Below, in pieces: positions 36,929 through 49,785 of a stretch of DNA of 64,000 nt; the first letter of the stretch is position 1, and each line of letters starts with the position of its first letter. The stretch lies in contig CBFFRP010000028.1 of NCBI GenBank assembly GCA_965644295.1, positions 124,001-188,000 of the forward strand, read 5' to 3'. The DNA comes from Paraphysomonas bandaiensis (Eukaryota > Chrysophyceae). The translations under genes and the position numbers were made by a program. The notes under the pieces were generated by a model. It had not been told where the DNA came from and did no database searches. It worked only from the letters and a program-made list of their open reading frames with translations.

Positions 36929-38600
36929 CTTGTGCTCTACTGATGTATATGTGTCTGATATATGTCTCTGTTATGCCATTGATATCTCCGATAACACGCT
37001 TGATGACTAACGGATCTAATAGAATCAACAGTTGCTTGGCTCGAGCTGCATGAATGTATCTGCTATGCTGAGACACAGTCTTCTATACGGTAATCTTTCT
37101 CCACGTACTCTCTATGTGCTAAACACACACAGTACCACACGACATACGATACTTTCTACCCAACCCTACAAAAAATATATGCTTTTTCATACTACAAAAT
37201 TACTTTTAAAATTAGGGATTTTCTAGCAATTTCAATTCACAAAATTAAAAATTTGCACCCTTTATACTACCCGGGTATTAAATATTTGGGGTAAAATAAT
37301 TGAAAAGTACGTCAAGGTTACGTACTTTGCAGTATATGCGAACTTCCTCGTGTCTTTTTTTATAGCCCATCAAAAAAGGGACTTTATAGCGCAAGAATAT
37401 ACTGTTTTTTTCAATGATTTCATCAGTTTGGTGTGGTGAAACACAGATACACAGATACACAGTATCTAGCTGACGACAGGCCCGCATATAGAGTGGAATG
37501 AATAGACTGCAATTGAACCGATAGTATCACCCAGCGGTAGAACAGTTCATTCAGAGGAATGGAATGAAAGAATCAAAGGAGGCTATCTGTTTGACTATCA
37601 TCTATCTCATGATTCATACTGTACCCGTGTACCTGTACCTGTGTACCTGTAGGTGCTGGCCCATGTTGTTCATATTATCTTTATTTGTTTCCTATAATTT
37701 ACAATTGTTCGTGTACATTTTCAGAGAGTTATTGAAGGAGGTCTACTGGATTAACTGCGGACGAAAGTAATACCATCCTAGTTATGCTTTTTATCAAAAA
37801 CCCGAATTTGTAATTTCATTGCGTTATCACTTAAGTAGTCTACCCTTATTCATAATAAGCTCCAGTACATGCAACATATAATGAGATAATGAGTCGCAGT
37901 GGGTTGGGGGAGATCAAATAAAATATACGATCACTACAGCAGTCACTGCCTAGAACCCCATAAGACGTATAGCATATCTTTATTAGATATCAGAGCCTGA
38001 TATATACTTTGCACAATTATCAGTACACATCAAGGGGTGGAAACAGTTACCGGCAGACCCATGTATAACGTGAGTTTAGGCAGACTATATCGAATATCGT
38101 AGTACCTATGTGCTATATTCATATATGCATTGTGCAGAGTACTTTAAAGCCTTCTGGAATATGGAATACATACTTCTGTATCTCTCTAAAACTTTAAGTG
38201 CTACGTTGTAATCCATTATGTATTCGCTGTTGCTCGGGTAAATGGACCGTTAGGACAACATATACGTACATGTCTTGTGTTTAAATGCGAAACTGAAATT
38301 GAATAGCAAGAGTATTTCGATTTCGATGTATGGGTCTGTCAGCTAAGCGGACAGAGTCACATACTGGTCCAAACAGATTTCGTATAGGAATGGAATTCAA
38401 CATATAATAAATGTCGAAAAGTTAGAATTACATAGCGAGCATCAATAGCAATCAAGCAGGGCAGCTCTTACCACGAATATGGCTAATTAAACGATACATC
38501 ATCGCGGAAAACACCTGCTCTCTATTCGAGACAGAATTAAATACTATAAACAAGAGTCAGTGCTAAACTAATATCCGCAGTGGAAACAACACATAAGGCG
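36929..38600. other. Intergenic, including CDPK upstream region
   Basis: No gene recognised in 1.67 kb. GTAC-rich stretch at 37620-37655 (GTACCCGTGTACCTGTACC) resembles the motif-rich divergent regions elsewhere in the window. The rest is AT-rich. Confidence 0.45.
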
Positions 38601-41600
38601 TCAGTCTGAATCTGCACCGCCCGCAGCATACGCAACTGTGCGTCTCAATACCCCTTTTGTTGGCTTTATCGGAGGTCTCGATGGAACGGGAAGCATAGTC
38701 GAAGGACCATCACCACTGGTGCTGGACATAGAACCACTTGAAATATCTGTAGCCAAACACTCAGATGGTTTGGGTGGATTCTTAAGAGGACTGGATTCTG
38801 GTGGGACAATCCTAGTAGTGGTATGATGTGAGGAAACTATTGCTAGCTTCGTTTTCTCAGCTTTAGAACTGACACAAGCAACTGGGAGGGGCTTAGACTT
38901 TCTATTGCGTGTATCAAATGACCGACGCGGCTCGTTGCTTTGAAGATCGGAGGCATCTGTTCCCTGAGGGGGAACATTACTTATATCAGTAGCTGTTATC
39001 AGCTTCGGAAGCGCTCTGCTATCAGCCCCCTTTTCCACTTCCACTACACGGCGCATATAGCCAGACCGTTTCGGTTGTTTCTCAACAATCCGAGTACTCC
39101 TTGTTGTCCGCGTAGACACTGAAGGGGAACTCGGCGATTTCTCACGGGCATCAACCATCAACTTAAGCCCAGCATTCATACCATCATCAATGCTACTATC
39201 CAGAAGCATAGCACCCAACTGGGACACTGCATCGGGGCCCAAATATTCTAGCACTCGGATAATTATTCCATTTAAGTCTTTTTCAGAAATGGAAGTTGAG
39301 TGGATTGCTGGCCCATTACCACGGTGCCGAGCATTTCCTGGTAGCGTAATGTGAGTCGGACGATCATCATGCATAATTTTACCTTCAATAGAATCAACAG
39401 ACACCTTTAACTTATGCTGCAAAATTTCCTCGATTAAAGACGACACCAAATATCCGCCTTGTCTCAAAGCCTGACTGGCTGTGTAAGATAGTGCGCTTGC
39501 AATTGAACAGATTTTTTGAAAAAGGGTTTCATAATTTTCTCGTGCTTCTTTAACGGATTCAGTTAGAATTTTTTCCTCTCCTTCTAGTGCTTCGCGAGCG
39601 GCAATGCGCGATGCTCTTAAAGATTGATCAGGAGATAATCGCAGCAACAAATCTTCGAGTTCAGGACTAATTACTTTCATTTTACCATTGACAATATCAT
39701 TCATGCCCGCAATAATTATGTCAGTGCATTTCCTAGTGTCCGAAATATCACTCTCTAGTGTTCTTATAGAATTTTCCTTCTCGTTATTTTCTGCAATAGT
39801 AGCTATAATACTGCTATTCAGGCCATCAAGTTTTTCACGAAAAGGTTTCGTGTACATCCCACCAACGTCCAGTGTTTTGTCACGTAGTGCCGACAGCGTG
39901 GCTATGTGCTGCTCAAATGACTCAATTTCAGATTTGACACGGTCAAGGCTGTCCTTACTAAATTTCCTGACCGTGTTTTCTTCGAGATTCATCATATGAG
40001 ACAAAATAGCCTGCTTCAATAGACGTGTGAGAGGAATAGCATCAGGTTCTTCGTCATCATCATCGTCAGCATCGTCATCTTCACTGTCTGCATCATCTAT
40101 CCACAGAAATAAGTGAGCACTATATATCATGTTATACAAAATTTATAACACCTCCAGCATCCATAATATTCATAATTTCTTGAACGAGGGCAGCGTTTTG
40201 TTTTTTCATCTCCATTAAATAAAATCGTTCCCCTGAACTAAGACTATCAAAATAATCAGAGTCCAATTTGCGTCGTTTGTCTGCTTCACTAGCTGTGGAC
40301 GCAGTATTGACGGTTGTTCGAAGAAAAGCGAGCTCTTCGTTTTCCCCGTTATTGATTTTGTCCATAAGATCACGCTTGTGAATATCTTCGTCAATTACGC
40401 GGCGTGAAAACTCAAGTATTAACACAAGTGGTAGTGCAACAGGTAGTACTGTCTTCATCAGAGTGCGGATATCAGCATGAGATCCAAATGATAGCGAAGA
40501 ATCCACGGTAGACAACAGCATATCCTCTAAACTTATACTATCATCTAGCACTTTTAATTCTCCCACATCACTTTCCTTGATCTCAAGTAACCCCAAATAG
40601 TGAAAAAAAAGCTGCAACAGGATTAAGCACAAAAATACCATAGAAAAAGCGTCCATACCATGTAAGAACACATTTGATGTCTATCCTCTGAGAATATTTG
40701 TGGCTGCGAATGTGAGTGTTCAAATCTAGAACTATTCATCCATTCAGCATGCATAGTGTCTCTGACTTTACCATGAACAATCTGTCGAGTCCAGTTTCTG
40801 ACTGTCTCAAGATGTTTGTAAACTCCTACTGACTTCAACATTGACTCTCTTTCACTCACAGCAATATCAACTTTCTTGTAAATATTTCCTGGGTGAAGAG
40901 GTATATGAACACAGCGCGAATCACCACCAGAGCTGGCGTCTTTTTTCGCTTTAGATCCAAGGCCTCGTTTGGACTGCGACGCTTCATGAGATACTTCACC
41001 TTCGTCGAGATCAGGTAAACCGCCAAACACTGAACTCGCGAGCTCCAATCCGCACTCCTCTAAAAACTGAATCATGGTTGGGTGCGTAGTAAATTCAGGA
41101 GTGACGTCATCATAAGTCTGTGGACAACATTCAAAGATAATTCCAATTAACGCAAGTATACACAACAAAATCTTCCGAAAATTGACATGTTTGTTCTGCG
41201 CTAACAATAGTTTTGGGGCAGTCACAAGAACGTTGGACGCGACGGACAGGCAAAGATCTGTCAGAGTGTTCTCAGCTTCATCAGACCGAAGAATTGGTAA
41301 CTCTCTCTTCATGACACTCATTTTCTCTTTTAATGACATCTGGAAATCTTTTTCCATATACGCACCGTCTTCAAGATCAGATACAATCATACGAAGAACC
41401 TCCCAGCCTTCAAGAACATCGCATTTTGGAGAAGGTTCAGTGGGTCCTAAGGTAACCTCCGTTGAGGCACGATGTTTTTTACCTTTTCTTCCCTTTTTCT
41501 TCTTTGCGGCACGATTCTCATCGTCGAACACCTTTTTCACATGCTGACGAGCTAGTCTCAAGTAGGCACCTTCACAGATGTTGCTGAGAGCCGAAGGGAT

Positions 41601-43816
41601 GTACTCCTCCGCGTCCTCTCTCCATATTCTCTCATCCCCATTTTCATCTAATGATTCTCTACCGTCAATGGATACGTTCTCACTGTACGTCTTCTCGGAA
41701 GGTGTAACTCCTTTTGATTCGGTAATCACTCTGTCCTCATTGATTGTTCCCAAATCTGAATGCCGTACAGGTGATGCAACATTCGGCCACTGAGGCTCAT
41801 GTTGAACTCTGATCTCGTCATTACCGTTATTATTTCTCTCCGCTGGAGCTGAAGTACTCTGACTGGCTACAGAAGATTCAGGCACAAGTTTTTTCATTTG
41901 AGATAACCTTGGATTAAGTACAGATCCCCGGGCTCCACCATCCCGGTTTTGCCTGGATATAAAACATGACTACAAGTACTGTCAAGTTGCTACTCTCCCA
42001 CCTTGCCACAGAACGACCGGTAGACATCCTCATAGTGTTTCGGGCGCGGCCCCGCTCAATCTTTGCGGCAACTTTAATTTCGTCTTCTAGGCGCTCGCAT
42101 TGTTCTCTCACAGCAGCAACTCGCGATGAGGCGACATTGTACTCGTATCTGAGTCCTATAAAGGAGACAGCGTAGAAGTTAGTCATACTTCAGTGTATTG
42201 ACAGTGGGGCTACCTTGAAGGTCAACGGATTGTTGAACTTTGATCTCATCCATATCTGCTTGCATCTGTTTGCTCTTCGCCTGAAGACTCCTCATTTCAT
42301 CGCGCGAGTCGTCGGCTTCCATCATAACAGCAGCTAACTCTTTCTCGCGAGCAGCCAGCTCTTCCTCCAGGTCCCGTATGTCCGCCCCAATTCTATGCAT
42401 AATCTACGCCCAATAATGATATAAGGATCAACTAAACTCTAGTACATAGTACCCACACTTTACCTGCTGTATATTACACTGGTGTCCACCGGTATCCCCA
42501 TCTCCCCCTTTATCCTCGGGTCCCATGCCACCAAGCAGCGAACGTAACCACTCGGCCTCCTTGTGTTGTCGAGATAATTCACCTTCTAGCTGAGAAAGAC
42601 GGTCACGCTGACGTTGTATCAGGCGCTCGAACTTCCCCTGGCTAGATTGAAACTTTCCTTCCACTGAATTTCGGATCTTTCCTTCGTCAGTATCCTTTAG
42701 TTCCTCGTCCAGCCTATTGTTCTGGCGATGTAGCTGTGCAATTTGGCCTTCAAACTGTCGAATCTGCTTTGTCATATCAATAGACTTCTGATGTAACTGG
42801 CTTTCCAGCTGCTGGGTCACGTTTGCGCACTGTAAACATAGGCATCAATAAAGATATAGGATAACTGGTGCTAACTGACGTGTTTCTTCCAATGTTCCCG
42901 AGCTGTCCTCAGTTTACGCAGTAGCTCTGAACATATATATCACCAGCACACAAGTGTAGAACACAACGTTTACCCGAAACTATGGCCGCGCTGCTTTCTG
43001 TGTCTACACTCTCTGGAGCAACATCTCCTTTATCTTCCCTTGGGCTTTGAAGGACTTGCGTAGTCCCCATATCATCGTCATCACAAGCGTCGTCATTTTC
43101 TTCGAACGCATCGTCTTCATCGCAAAGCTCTTCTCTATATTGACTTCTATTGTCACTACGATAAAATATCAGCAAGTGAATTATACAGACAATGATCGCA
43201 CCGAAAATCGATACCGAGGGCCTCAAATTCTGTCTTAAATTTTTTGGCCTGCTTACGGAACCACTGGTCTGCTGTTTCCAACTCCTGATAGATTTTATTG
43301 TGCTGAAAGCTTCCCATATAGTGTTCTAAAGAGAGCTACACAGAATATCGTAAGGGTAACAAATAATTACAAATATTTTTCAACCATGGCCTGGGCTCGA
43401 AGAGTTCGATCTTCCAATGTTCGCATTGTCTTGGAATAACCCTGGGCCGGACGCCTCTCAATGCCGAACTGTTTATCAAAATCCATGCTTTGTGTGGCAT
43501 TGACTTTCCTGATTTCCGAATCTATCTTTAATGTACAATCATCAATTTCTTTTTGAAACTGTTGATGCTGTAATTGTCTGTCAAGCTCACGTGCCCCTTC
43601 AGACATAGCCGTTCCTGTCCTCTTCCCGGCAGATGAACTCGCATTTTTTCGGGAAGATGCAGTTCCTGTTCGTCGGTATACAGCTCCTGCACTCTTAGGT
43701 GTCTTGGGAGTATCAGGAATAGCAAAGTTCAGAGCTCTTTCCTCCTCAATAACCGCCTGAGCCTGTTTAAGGGCCTCTGAGGCGGTGCGAATAGCCTCGA
43801 ATGATATCTCCTGCAT
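38601..43816 (-). CDS. Large coiled-coil protein, unknown function
   Basis: 1584 aa assembled from ten exons: 43816-43385, 43335-43202, 43155-42974, 42926-42880, 42829-42464, 42403-42214, 42155-42002, 41952-40659, 40611-40152 and 40096-38601. All junctions keep the frame, so the long downstream frames belong to one gene. Residues about 1-500 are largely coiled coil (ALKQAQAVIEEERAL, QLESQLHQKSIDMTKQIRQF, LEEELAAREKELAAVMMEAD). There are Ser/Thr/Arg-rich and acidic inserts, a Lys-rich patch (AAKKKKGRKGKKHRAS), a second coiled coil near residue 1100, and a Ser/Pro-rich basic C-terminus. The layout fits a cytoskeletal, axonemal or centrosomal scaffold, but no named family is recognised. The first donor (GTTGAA) is weak. 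Head to head with the prolyl-hydroxylase-like gene. Confidence 0.72.
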
Positions 43817-44265
43817 GTCTATCTCTCTCTTCGATCAGAAAAAGCACACGGCTTTAAAACATGTTTAATATAAACCTGGAGACATTCATTCGGCTTCATA
43901 TGAATAACTCCGTTAAACATCCCTGTACTTGACTGTGTAGCGGTGTACTTATATATACGTACAGAGGTAAACCGGTATAGCAGTACATAAAAGATAACAA
44001 CTCTTGTGTCTGGAGATACTTCCCTGAAAATGCAGCCATGCGGATAAACTCGATGTTGAGTTTTTTCGTCATTCTTCAGAGTTTTAGAAGATGAGATATA
44101 TAAAAAACTAGAAGTTTGGTAAAAATCTACTAAAAAGCCTAGAAATTCAATTATCATTGAGGAAACTTGTAAGTAAAGCAACAGGGATAAGCATACACAC
44201 AGCTATTGATACCGTCACAGGAAGTGGTCATCTATCTTCCTTAAGTAACTGAGACATTAACGTTC
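43817..44265. promoter_or_regulatory. Head-to-head intergenic region with GTAC-type motif
   Basis: A 449-bp divergent region between the coiled-coil gene and the prolyl-hydroxylase-like gene. It contains GTATAGCAGTACA (43975-43987), the same 13-mer found inverted at 27344-27356, plus several other GTAC tetramers at 43925-43970. Promoter role inferred. Confidence 0.5.
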
Positions 44266-45463
44266 ATGGAGTGGTGGTGGCTTCAATCCGATAGTTTAGC
44301 TGATATATCAGAGTCACTCGTGCGTGATGGATATGCAGTGGTTGATGGCTTCTTACTGCCGTCTGAGGCCCGCGACCTACGAATAGAGGTAGATATAAAT
44401 ATTCAGAGGGGTCGATGGATATCATGCTTCTCTGCTACTAGGTTCTCGAAGCGTATGCCTCAGGCCTTCTCTCTGAGACTGGTAAAACGGGAGGAGGTCG
44501 ATCCGGGAAGAGCACAGCTTACGAAGATAAGTCTGTAAGAAGTGACCAGTTAGGGTACTTTGATGGCACATCATCGGACTGGGGAAAGGGTGACGTCTTG
44601 TCACGAGCACTTGCAAAAATGGTAAGAGGATAATTTCTTTGGTTTTTATGTGGCCGTTACGAGTACTCAGAACACTATTGTATGCGAGCTAAGGGATACA
44701 AAAAATGTAGAAAGCGGTGAGAATCTCGTACATGAACTTCGCTGTGTTAGCACTCGTTCCCGGGCAATGGTTACATGTTATCCTGGTGGAGGCTCACGGT
44801 ACACAAGACACTGTGATAACGCCATAGGCAACGGTCGCAAGCTAACAAGCATATTATACCTGAACGACGGTTGGTCCCCAAGTGATGGTGGTGAGCTTGT
44901 CCTCTACCCTTCACTGCTCTCGGGTCGCGAGGTGCGTGTGGAGCCTACAATTAACAGATTAGTTTTGTTTTGGTCTGACATACGCTGCCCTCATGAGGTA
45001 TGTGTCTGCTCCCTTTGCACGACATTCACTTGTACAGTTCTATTCCGCTGACGTTTCGTAATAGGTACTGCCATCTCATCGAGATCGCTTTGCGGTGACG
45101 GTTTGGTTTATCGACCGCGAGGAGAGGGATCGGCGTGAAGCTTTGGATGCAGCTGAAATGAATTCAACTGGCACTTCAGATAATTGCACGACCACAACGC
45201 AGCCAGTTTTATCCGGTGAGAGTACTAGTCAGGACGGAACTGGGGCTACCTATCTAATTAGCAACATCACCTGGAAAAGTTATAGTGTATGTGCACTGGA
45301 TGTGAGTAGTGACTGCATCAGAATAACTTCGCAGGATAGTTCATTTGAACCTGTTCTTATTAAGTTACCAGCACCAATTCACCAAAATAGGACAATTGCA
45401 AGCTATAAAAAGAAACGGCAATTGCTGTCTATAAATGTTAGGTTTTCATGTAGCAATACTTAA
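44266..45463 (+). CDS. HIF-prolyl-hydroxylase/PhyA-like prolyl 4-hydroxylase
   Basis: 342 aa from exons 44266-44388, 44442-44621, 44671-44997 and 45065-45463. 2OG-Fe(II) dioxygenase of the EGLN type: CYPGGGSRYTRHCDNA supplies the HxD pair (His148, Asp150), WSDIRCPHEVLPS the distal His209, and RFAVTVWFIDREER Arg218 for 2OG. N-terminal DGYAVVDGFLLPSEARDLR and RSDQLGYFDGTSSDWGKGD also fit. Animal members hydroxylate HIF-alpha and protist PhyA hydroxylates Skp1, both as oxygen sensors; the target here is not readable from sequence. About 120 residues after the catalytic core are unlike EGLN and unassigned. Confidence 0.9.
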
Positions 45464-45936
45464 TTTAATGCTTTGAAATAATAAATCGATTTATTCAATG
45501 TGTATGTAGTATATAGTATGCATCGATTCTATGCCTGTGATTTCTGAAGACCTAAAGGCTTCGACTGATTTCAATGTCAAAGCCTGCTGTTTCGTACAGA
45601 TATATCAAACACTGTAAAATACACTTCTTTTACATATATCTTGTTAGCTTTATACTAACTGAAACTCATTTTGTACTCTCTACAAGCAGAGCTTTCAAGT
45701 AGAGCCCTTACATGTCATCGTATAACAGACCTGGCAAAAATATACATAGACGACAAACTTCAATAAAACCACTTATAATATTATTTACTGATGTGATGCC
45801 ATTAGAGTACAGCTTTCTGTGCACATTATAAGGCATTACAGAGATACACATTAACGTATAATCATTAGAGACTCGAGTTTGTTTGGGTTGATCCTAGTCA
45901 TTAGAGTATGCTGGTTACATTTGGGGAAGCATTTGT
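45464..45936. other. Convergent 3' intergenic region
   Basis: AT-rich sequence between the prolyl-hydroxylase-like and Aurora genes. Nothing else is seen. Confidence 0.5.
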
Positions 45937-47262
45937 TCATGAGGTATGCTCTAATATCCACGGGTGACTCGCGATATCCTTTAGCTTCATTCTTCGTGAA
46001 CAGTCCTTTACAAGTAGCCTGAAAAATAACGTTATTGGAATACAGTAGCACACGAGTGTAAATGCAATGTACCTAGATATAAGATCGCGAGCACCGTTTG
46101 AAACGGTATTAGGAAACCTTAAGTCCACGTTGCTGATGCGGCGGTACGTGGCACGGGTACCAACTGCCTCAAATGGTGGAGTTCCTACAAGGAACTCGTA
46201 GCAGAGAACCCCAAGACTCCAGATATCGGCAGTTTCATCATGCTCACGCCCCTCTACCATTTCAGGTGGCAAGTAATCAAGCGTACCACATAGAGTTGTC
46301 CGACGAGATGTGGGAGCATGGACAGACCACCCAAAATCTGCGATTTTAATGTCATTCTACCACAACATGTTAGCACAGAAAGATATATTGTCATATATCA
46401 TACTCTCTGTCCAATCAAAAGATTTTCAGGCTTAATATCACGATGAATGACATGCTTCTGATGGCAGTAATCCAATGCTTGCGAAAGATCGAGAATGTAT
46501 CTGCATAAAACAATGAATTCAACATATAAGTAACTTTAAGGGCTGGCATACTTTGCAGTTGTCCGTTCGCTGAATTGGCCTTTGCTAGTTAATACCTTGT
46601 ACAACTCTCCACCCGGAGCAAACTCCAATATCAGATAAATACGGGAGGAATCGTAAAAGTAACCAAATAATCGCAACACATTTTTATGTCTGTACAAACA
46701 CTTTTGATGAGTCATTGTACATTGCAGCGATGAACGAAATATACCTGAGATTCGATTGTATTTCAATCTCGCGTCGAAGTTGATGTTCAACGCCAGCTTT
46801 CAAAAGTTGAGATTTCTTAATAACCTAAGTCACACGGATTGACTTTTACAGAATGAATTTTACTTGTTGAAATAAATACCTTAATAGCTACAATAAATTT
46901 GCTCTTTCTTTCCCTCGCCAAGTAAACATCGCCGAACTTTCCTCTTCCTAGCGGTCTCCCAATTTCAAAATCTCTTAAACTCCATTGTTTTCCTCTGTAT
47001 AAATATAAGCTGAGGATTTTACACCTTATATCGCCTACCTCTTAGCTTTGTCAACCATCTGAGGATCGAGGCCCTCTGACACTTTCTGTGCGTCGGAGAT
47101 AGAATCCTGTTGTACTAATTAGTCAAATCAAAACAATCATAAAGACCAACCGTTGGCATATTTCCTTTATAGCTGGCATTTTCTGAAGGAAGTCGTTAGT
47201 TTATACAAATGTCTGCTTGAACACTCACCGTCACTTTTTCCTGATAGATTCAAAGTCGCCAT
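45937..47262 (-). CDS. AURK: Aurora-family mitotic kinase
   Basis: 301 aa from eight exons: 47262-47229, 47114-47039, 46994-46880, 46824-46745, 46689-46552, 46500-46404, 46356-46073 and 46018-45937. Kinase motifs: [38 protein letters not shown] and [19 protein letters not shown] followed by LDYLPPEM, which is the Aurora activation segment. It ends [12 protein letters not shown], as Auroras do. The N-terminal extension is short (about 45 aa). Auroras control spindle, centrosome and cytokinesis events; A- versus B-type cannot be assigned. The first intron (114 nt) is longer than its neighbours. Confidence 0.93.
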
Positions 47263-48707
47263 TCCACTCGTAATGTGCTCAGTCATATTCACAGGAGAGA
47301 GTTACTTATCACGGTGTTGGCAAATATGTGATGGTAGCTTTACAGTCGTGGTATGTGAGTGAGCAGCGCAATCTACATGCATAATATTGATATGCATAAC
47401 ATGCTGCATCATCTAAAGTAGCCGTTGAATGCGTTCAGAGAAATACAGTACTACAAGTGGTATATAGGCGGTATTCTGTGTTTGTGAATTGAAGGCCAGA
47501 AAATATAAAAATAAGGAAAAATATAAAAAAATAAGGAAAAAATATGGAAAAGGGATGAAATGTTGGAAATCTAGAAGTAGCTGTACAGTATGCATATAAT
47601 GATGGAACTCTAGCTACCAGATACGAATCGAACTTGATAGGACTCAAGAGGCAATTGTGAACACGAAACAACAGTGACAATCGAAGGCAAGTGATTGTAA
47701 AGGACGTCTACATGGGCTTGACTCTAGTGGCAGTGATCGCATCATTCAGTAGAGTTCTACCATGAAACTATTCGATAGTATTGCTTGGCTTTATGAGACA
47801 GATATTGGCAGCCTCATACGCATCTGACATCACGTACTGCACCTTATATCCATTCACACCATTCACTATAATATCATATAGGTACCAATATCTATATTGT
47901 ATATTGTATTACCAAACGAGTTGGTTGGGTTGAGATACTGGGGTGAGTCAGTTTGTATCCGTCTGTTTCGTCTCGTCAATGTGTGGTGTTAACTCTTTAC
48001 CGCTTTCGCTAACCAATAAAGTGTGTTCTAACTCATGTACTGCTTTTTCATCCCAATTGTTGTGCCACTCCTCTGCAGACGCTTCGCACTGCCTTTTTCA
48101 AGAGTACACTTAGGATCTCCCATTTCTATCATTCCTTAATTTCTTTTAGAATGATAAATATTCCTTATCTTTTTATCCTTTTTTTCATTAACTATGATCT
48201 AATTTATTTGAATACCTGAGAAACTTTGAATACCCACGGCTTCGTATAGCTCTATAGAGACTACTTTGAACTTAAAATGGCCATAGCATTCGAGAAACGA
48301 CACACTGTATTGAAAATAGTGTATAGTACCTGGTCTCTTGTCGAATATAGTCTTACTCTCTCATAATGTTTAGGATAGGAATAAAAGAACTTCTTGTTCG
48401 TTATCCATAAATATAACTATTTGCTGTGGATATTTTGAATTTTGATAGATATCACTCAATACTCAATAGAACTAGCAGATGAAATTGTCAGTCAAGTGAT
48501 TAATGGTTAACTCAGTTCTAAACTAGGTGATTGTGGGATCGTAATAGACAGTGATATACTTTTAACTTGTAAGTTAAAAGTTAGTCAAATAATACTTTAA
48601 TCCTTAAGCTGGTCAATTACGCAAAATACAACTAAACTCACGCAAGCAAGAAGCCATATTACAATCAATCATTTCGATACTGAAAGCATGATCCTGATTT
48701 TTGTAGG
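47263..48707. other. Intergenic region upstream of the Aurora gene
   Basis: 1.4 kb of AT-rich sequence with A/T homopolymer runs (about 47500-47550). No gene, RNA or recognised repeat. It holds the Aurora 5' region and the 3' region of the proteasome gene. Confidence 0.5.
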
Positions 48708-49785
48708 TTAAATGTCACCACTCGAAGCCTCCGACTTCTTCCTTTCTGTCTCAAGCTCCTTCTGAATTTCGTCGATTAGGTATTGAACCTGTTACAGCAA
48801 GTCATAAGTTTCGATGCGTGGACAAAAGTACAAATGGGAGAGAAACGCGTCATGTTTGTCAAAATAATCAACATTCATTCTTACTGAATGAATTCAGGTA
48901 AACCACAAGATATCCTTCTAAAAAGGAATGAAGTATGAATTACAGACCTCTGCATCCGAGAGAATAGTATGTGTGATCTTATCGTCATTTCCCTTGCGAA
49001 GAACAGAGAGTTCAATTCTATCAGGGCTGGGGCTTGCGGAGTCAAGGGTCTTTAACAGTACTTTTACGGAGAGCTTAAGGTTAGCATCTATCGTATTATT
49101 CTCAACGAAATCCGTCTTAAGTATGCTCTTTCCTGCTTGGTTATTTTGACCTAAGGGAGAAGTGAGTACGCGCCAAATAGCACACGCGTAGAGCCAACTT
49201 ACCAATCACTGTTGCTTTCCAGCCGCTGAAATTTCCTGAAGGATCGCTCTGATACAACTGGAAGCCGTAGTACCTGTCCCATCCAGCGAATACAAAGGCG
49301 ACACCAAATGGTCGCAAGCCACCGAACTGTGTGTATGCTTGCTTATAATTGCACACAGACTTGACAACTTGCTCCACAGGCATAATCTCTTGGTAGTTAT
49401 ACAAATACCTGGCGTACTCAGTTATCAATAGGACTACATTATTAATAGGTTTTACCTTTGAGATCCCAATCTCGCTTGATGAATAAGAATATTAGCATCT
49501 GCCGTCAGACCAGCGACAAGACAGGAAACATGGTCATCAATTATATATGTCTTCTCGCTTGTTTTGGACGGCTCCAGAAGCTTAGATACTGTACGCTTTT
49601 CGGCAGCTAACACAATACCTTCAGATGACTGCAGACCAACACAAGTTCCAGCGTTATTAATAGCCTCAATTGCATATTCCACCTGATGGAGGCGCCCTGT
49701 GAAATGGTCAGCTCCACCCCCAACAAAATATGCGCCTACCTTCTGGGGAAAATGTAGTAGTGGATTGATCATACCTTCTAGACAT
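48708..49785 (-). CDS. PSMA4: 20S proteasome subunit alpha-3 (PSMA4)
   Basis: 258 aa from exons 49785-49740, 49696-49456, 49408-49203, 49150-48948 and 48788-48708. It starts [20 protein letters not shown] and continues [17 protein letters not shown], the proteasome alpha signature. [15 protein letters not shown] and [19 protein letters not shown] mark the alpha-3 (PSMA4/Pre9) type. Alpha subunits form the outer rings and gate of the core particle; they are not catalytic. Length equals the usual 250-260 aa. The last intron (159 nt) is longer than the others. Head to head with the TauD-like gene. Confidence 0.97.

Noticed and set aside
41879-41897. Separate gene starting at MKKLVPESS
   Set aside because: The upstream exon 41952 onward reads through this Met in the same frame and its splice phase agrees, so one long gene is simpler.
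43336-43370. 35-nt intron using the GTAATT donor at 43370
   Set aside because: It would shift the frame into a stop; the donor at 43384 keeps phase 0 and gives a 49-nt intron.
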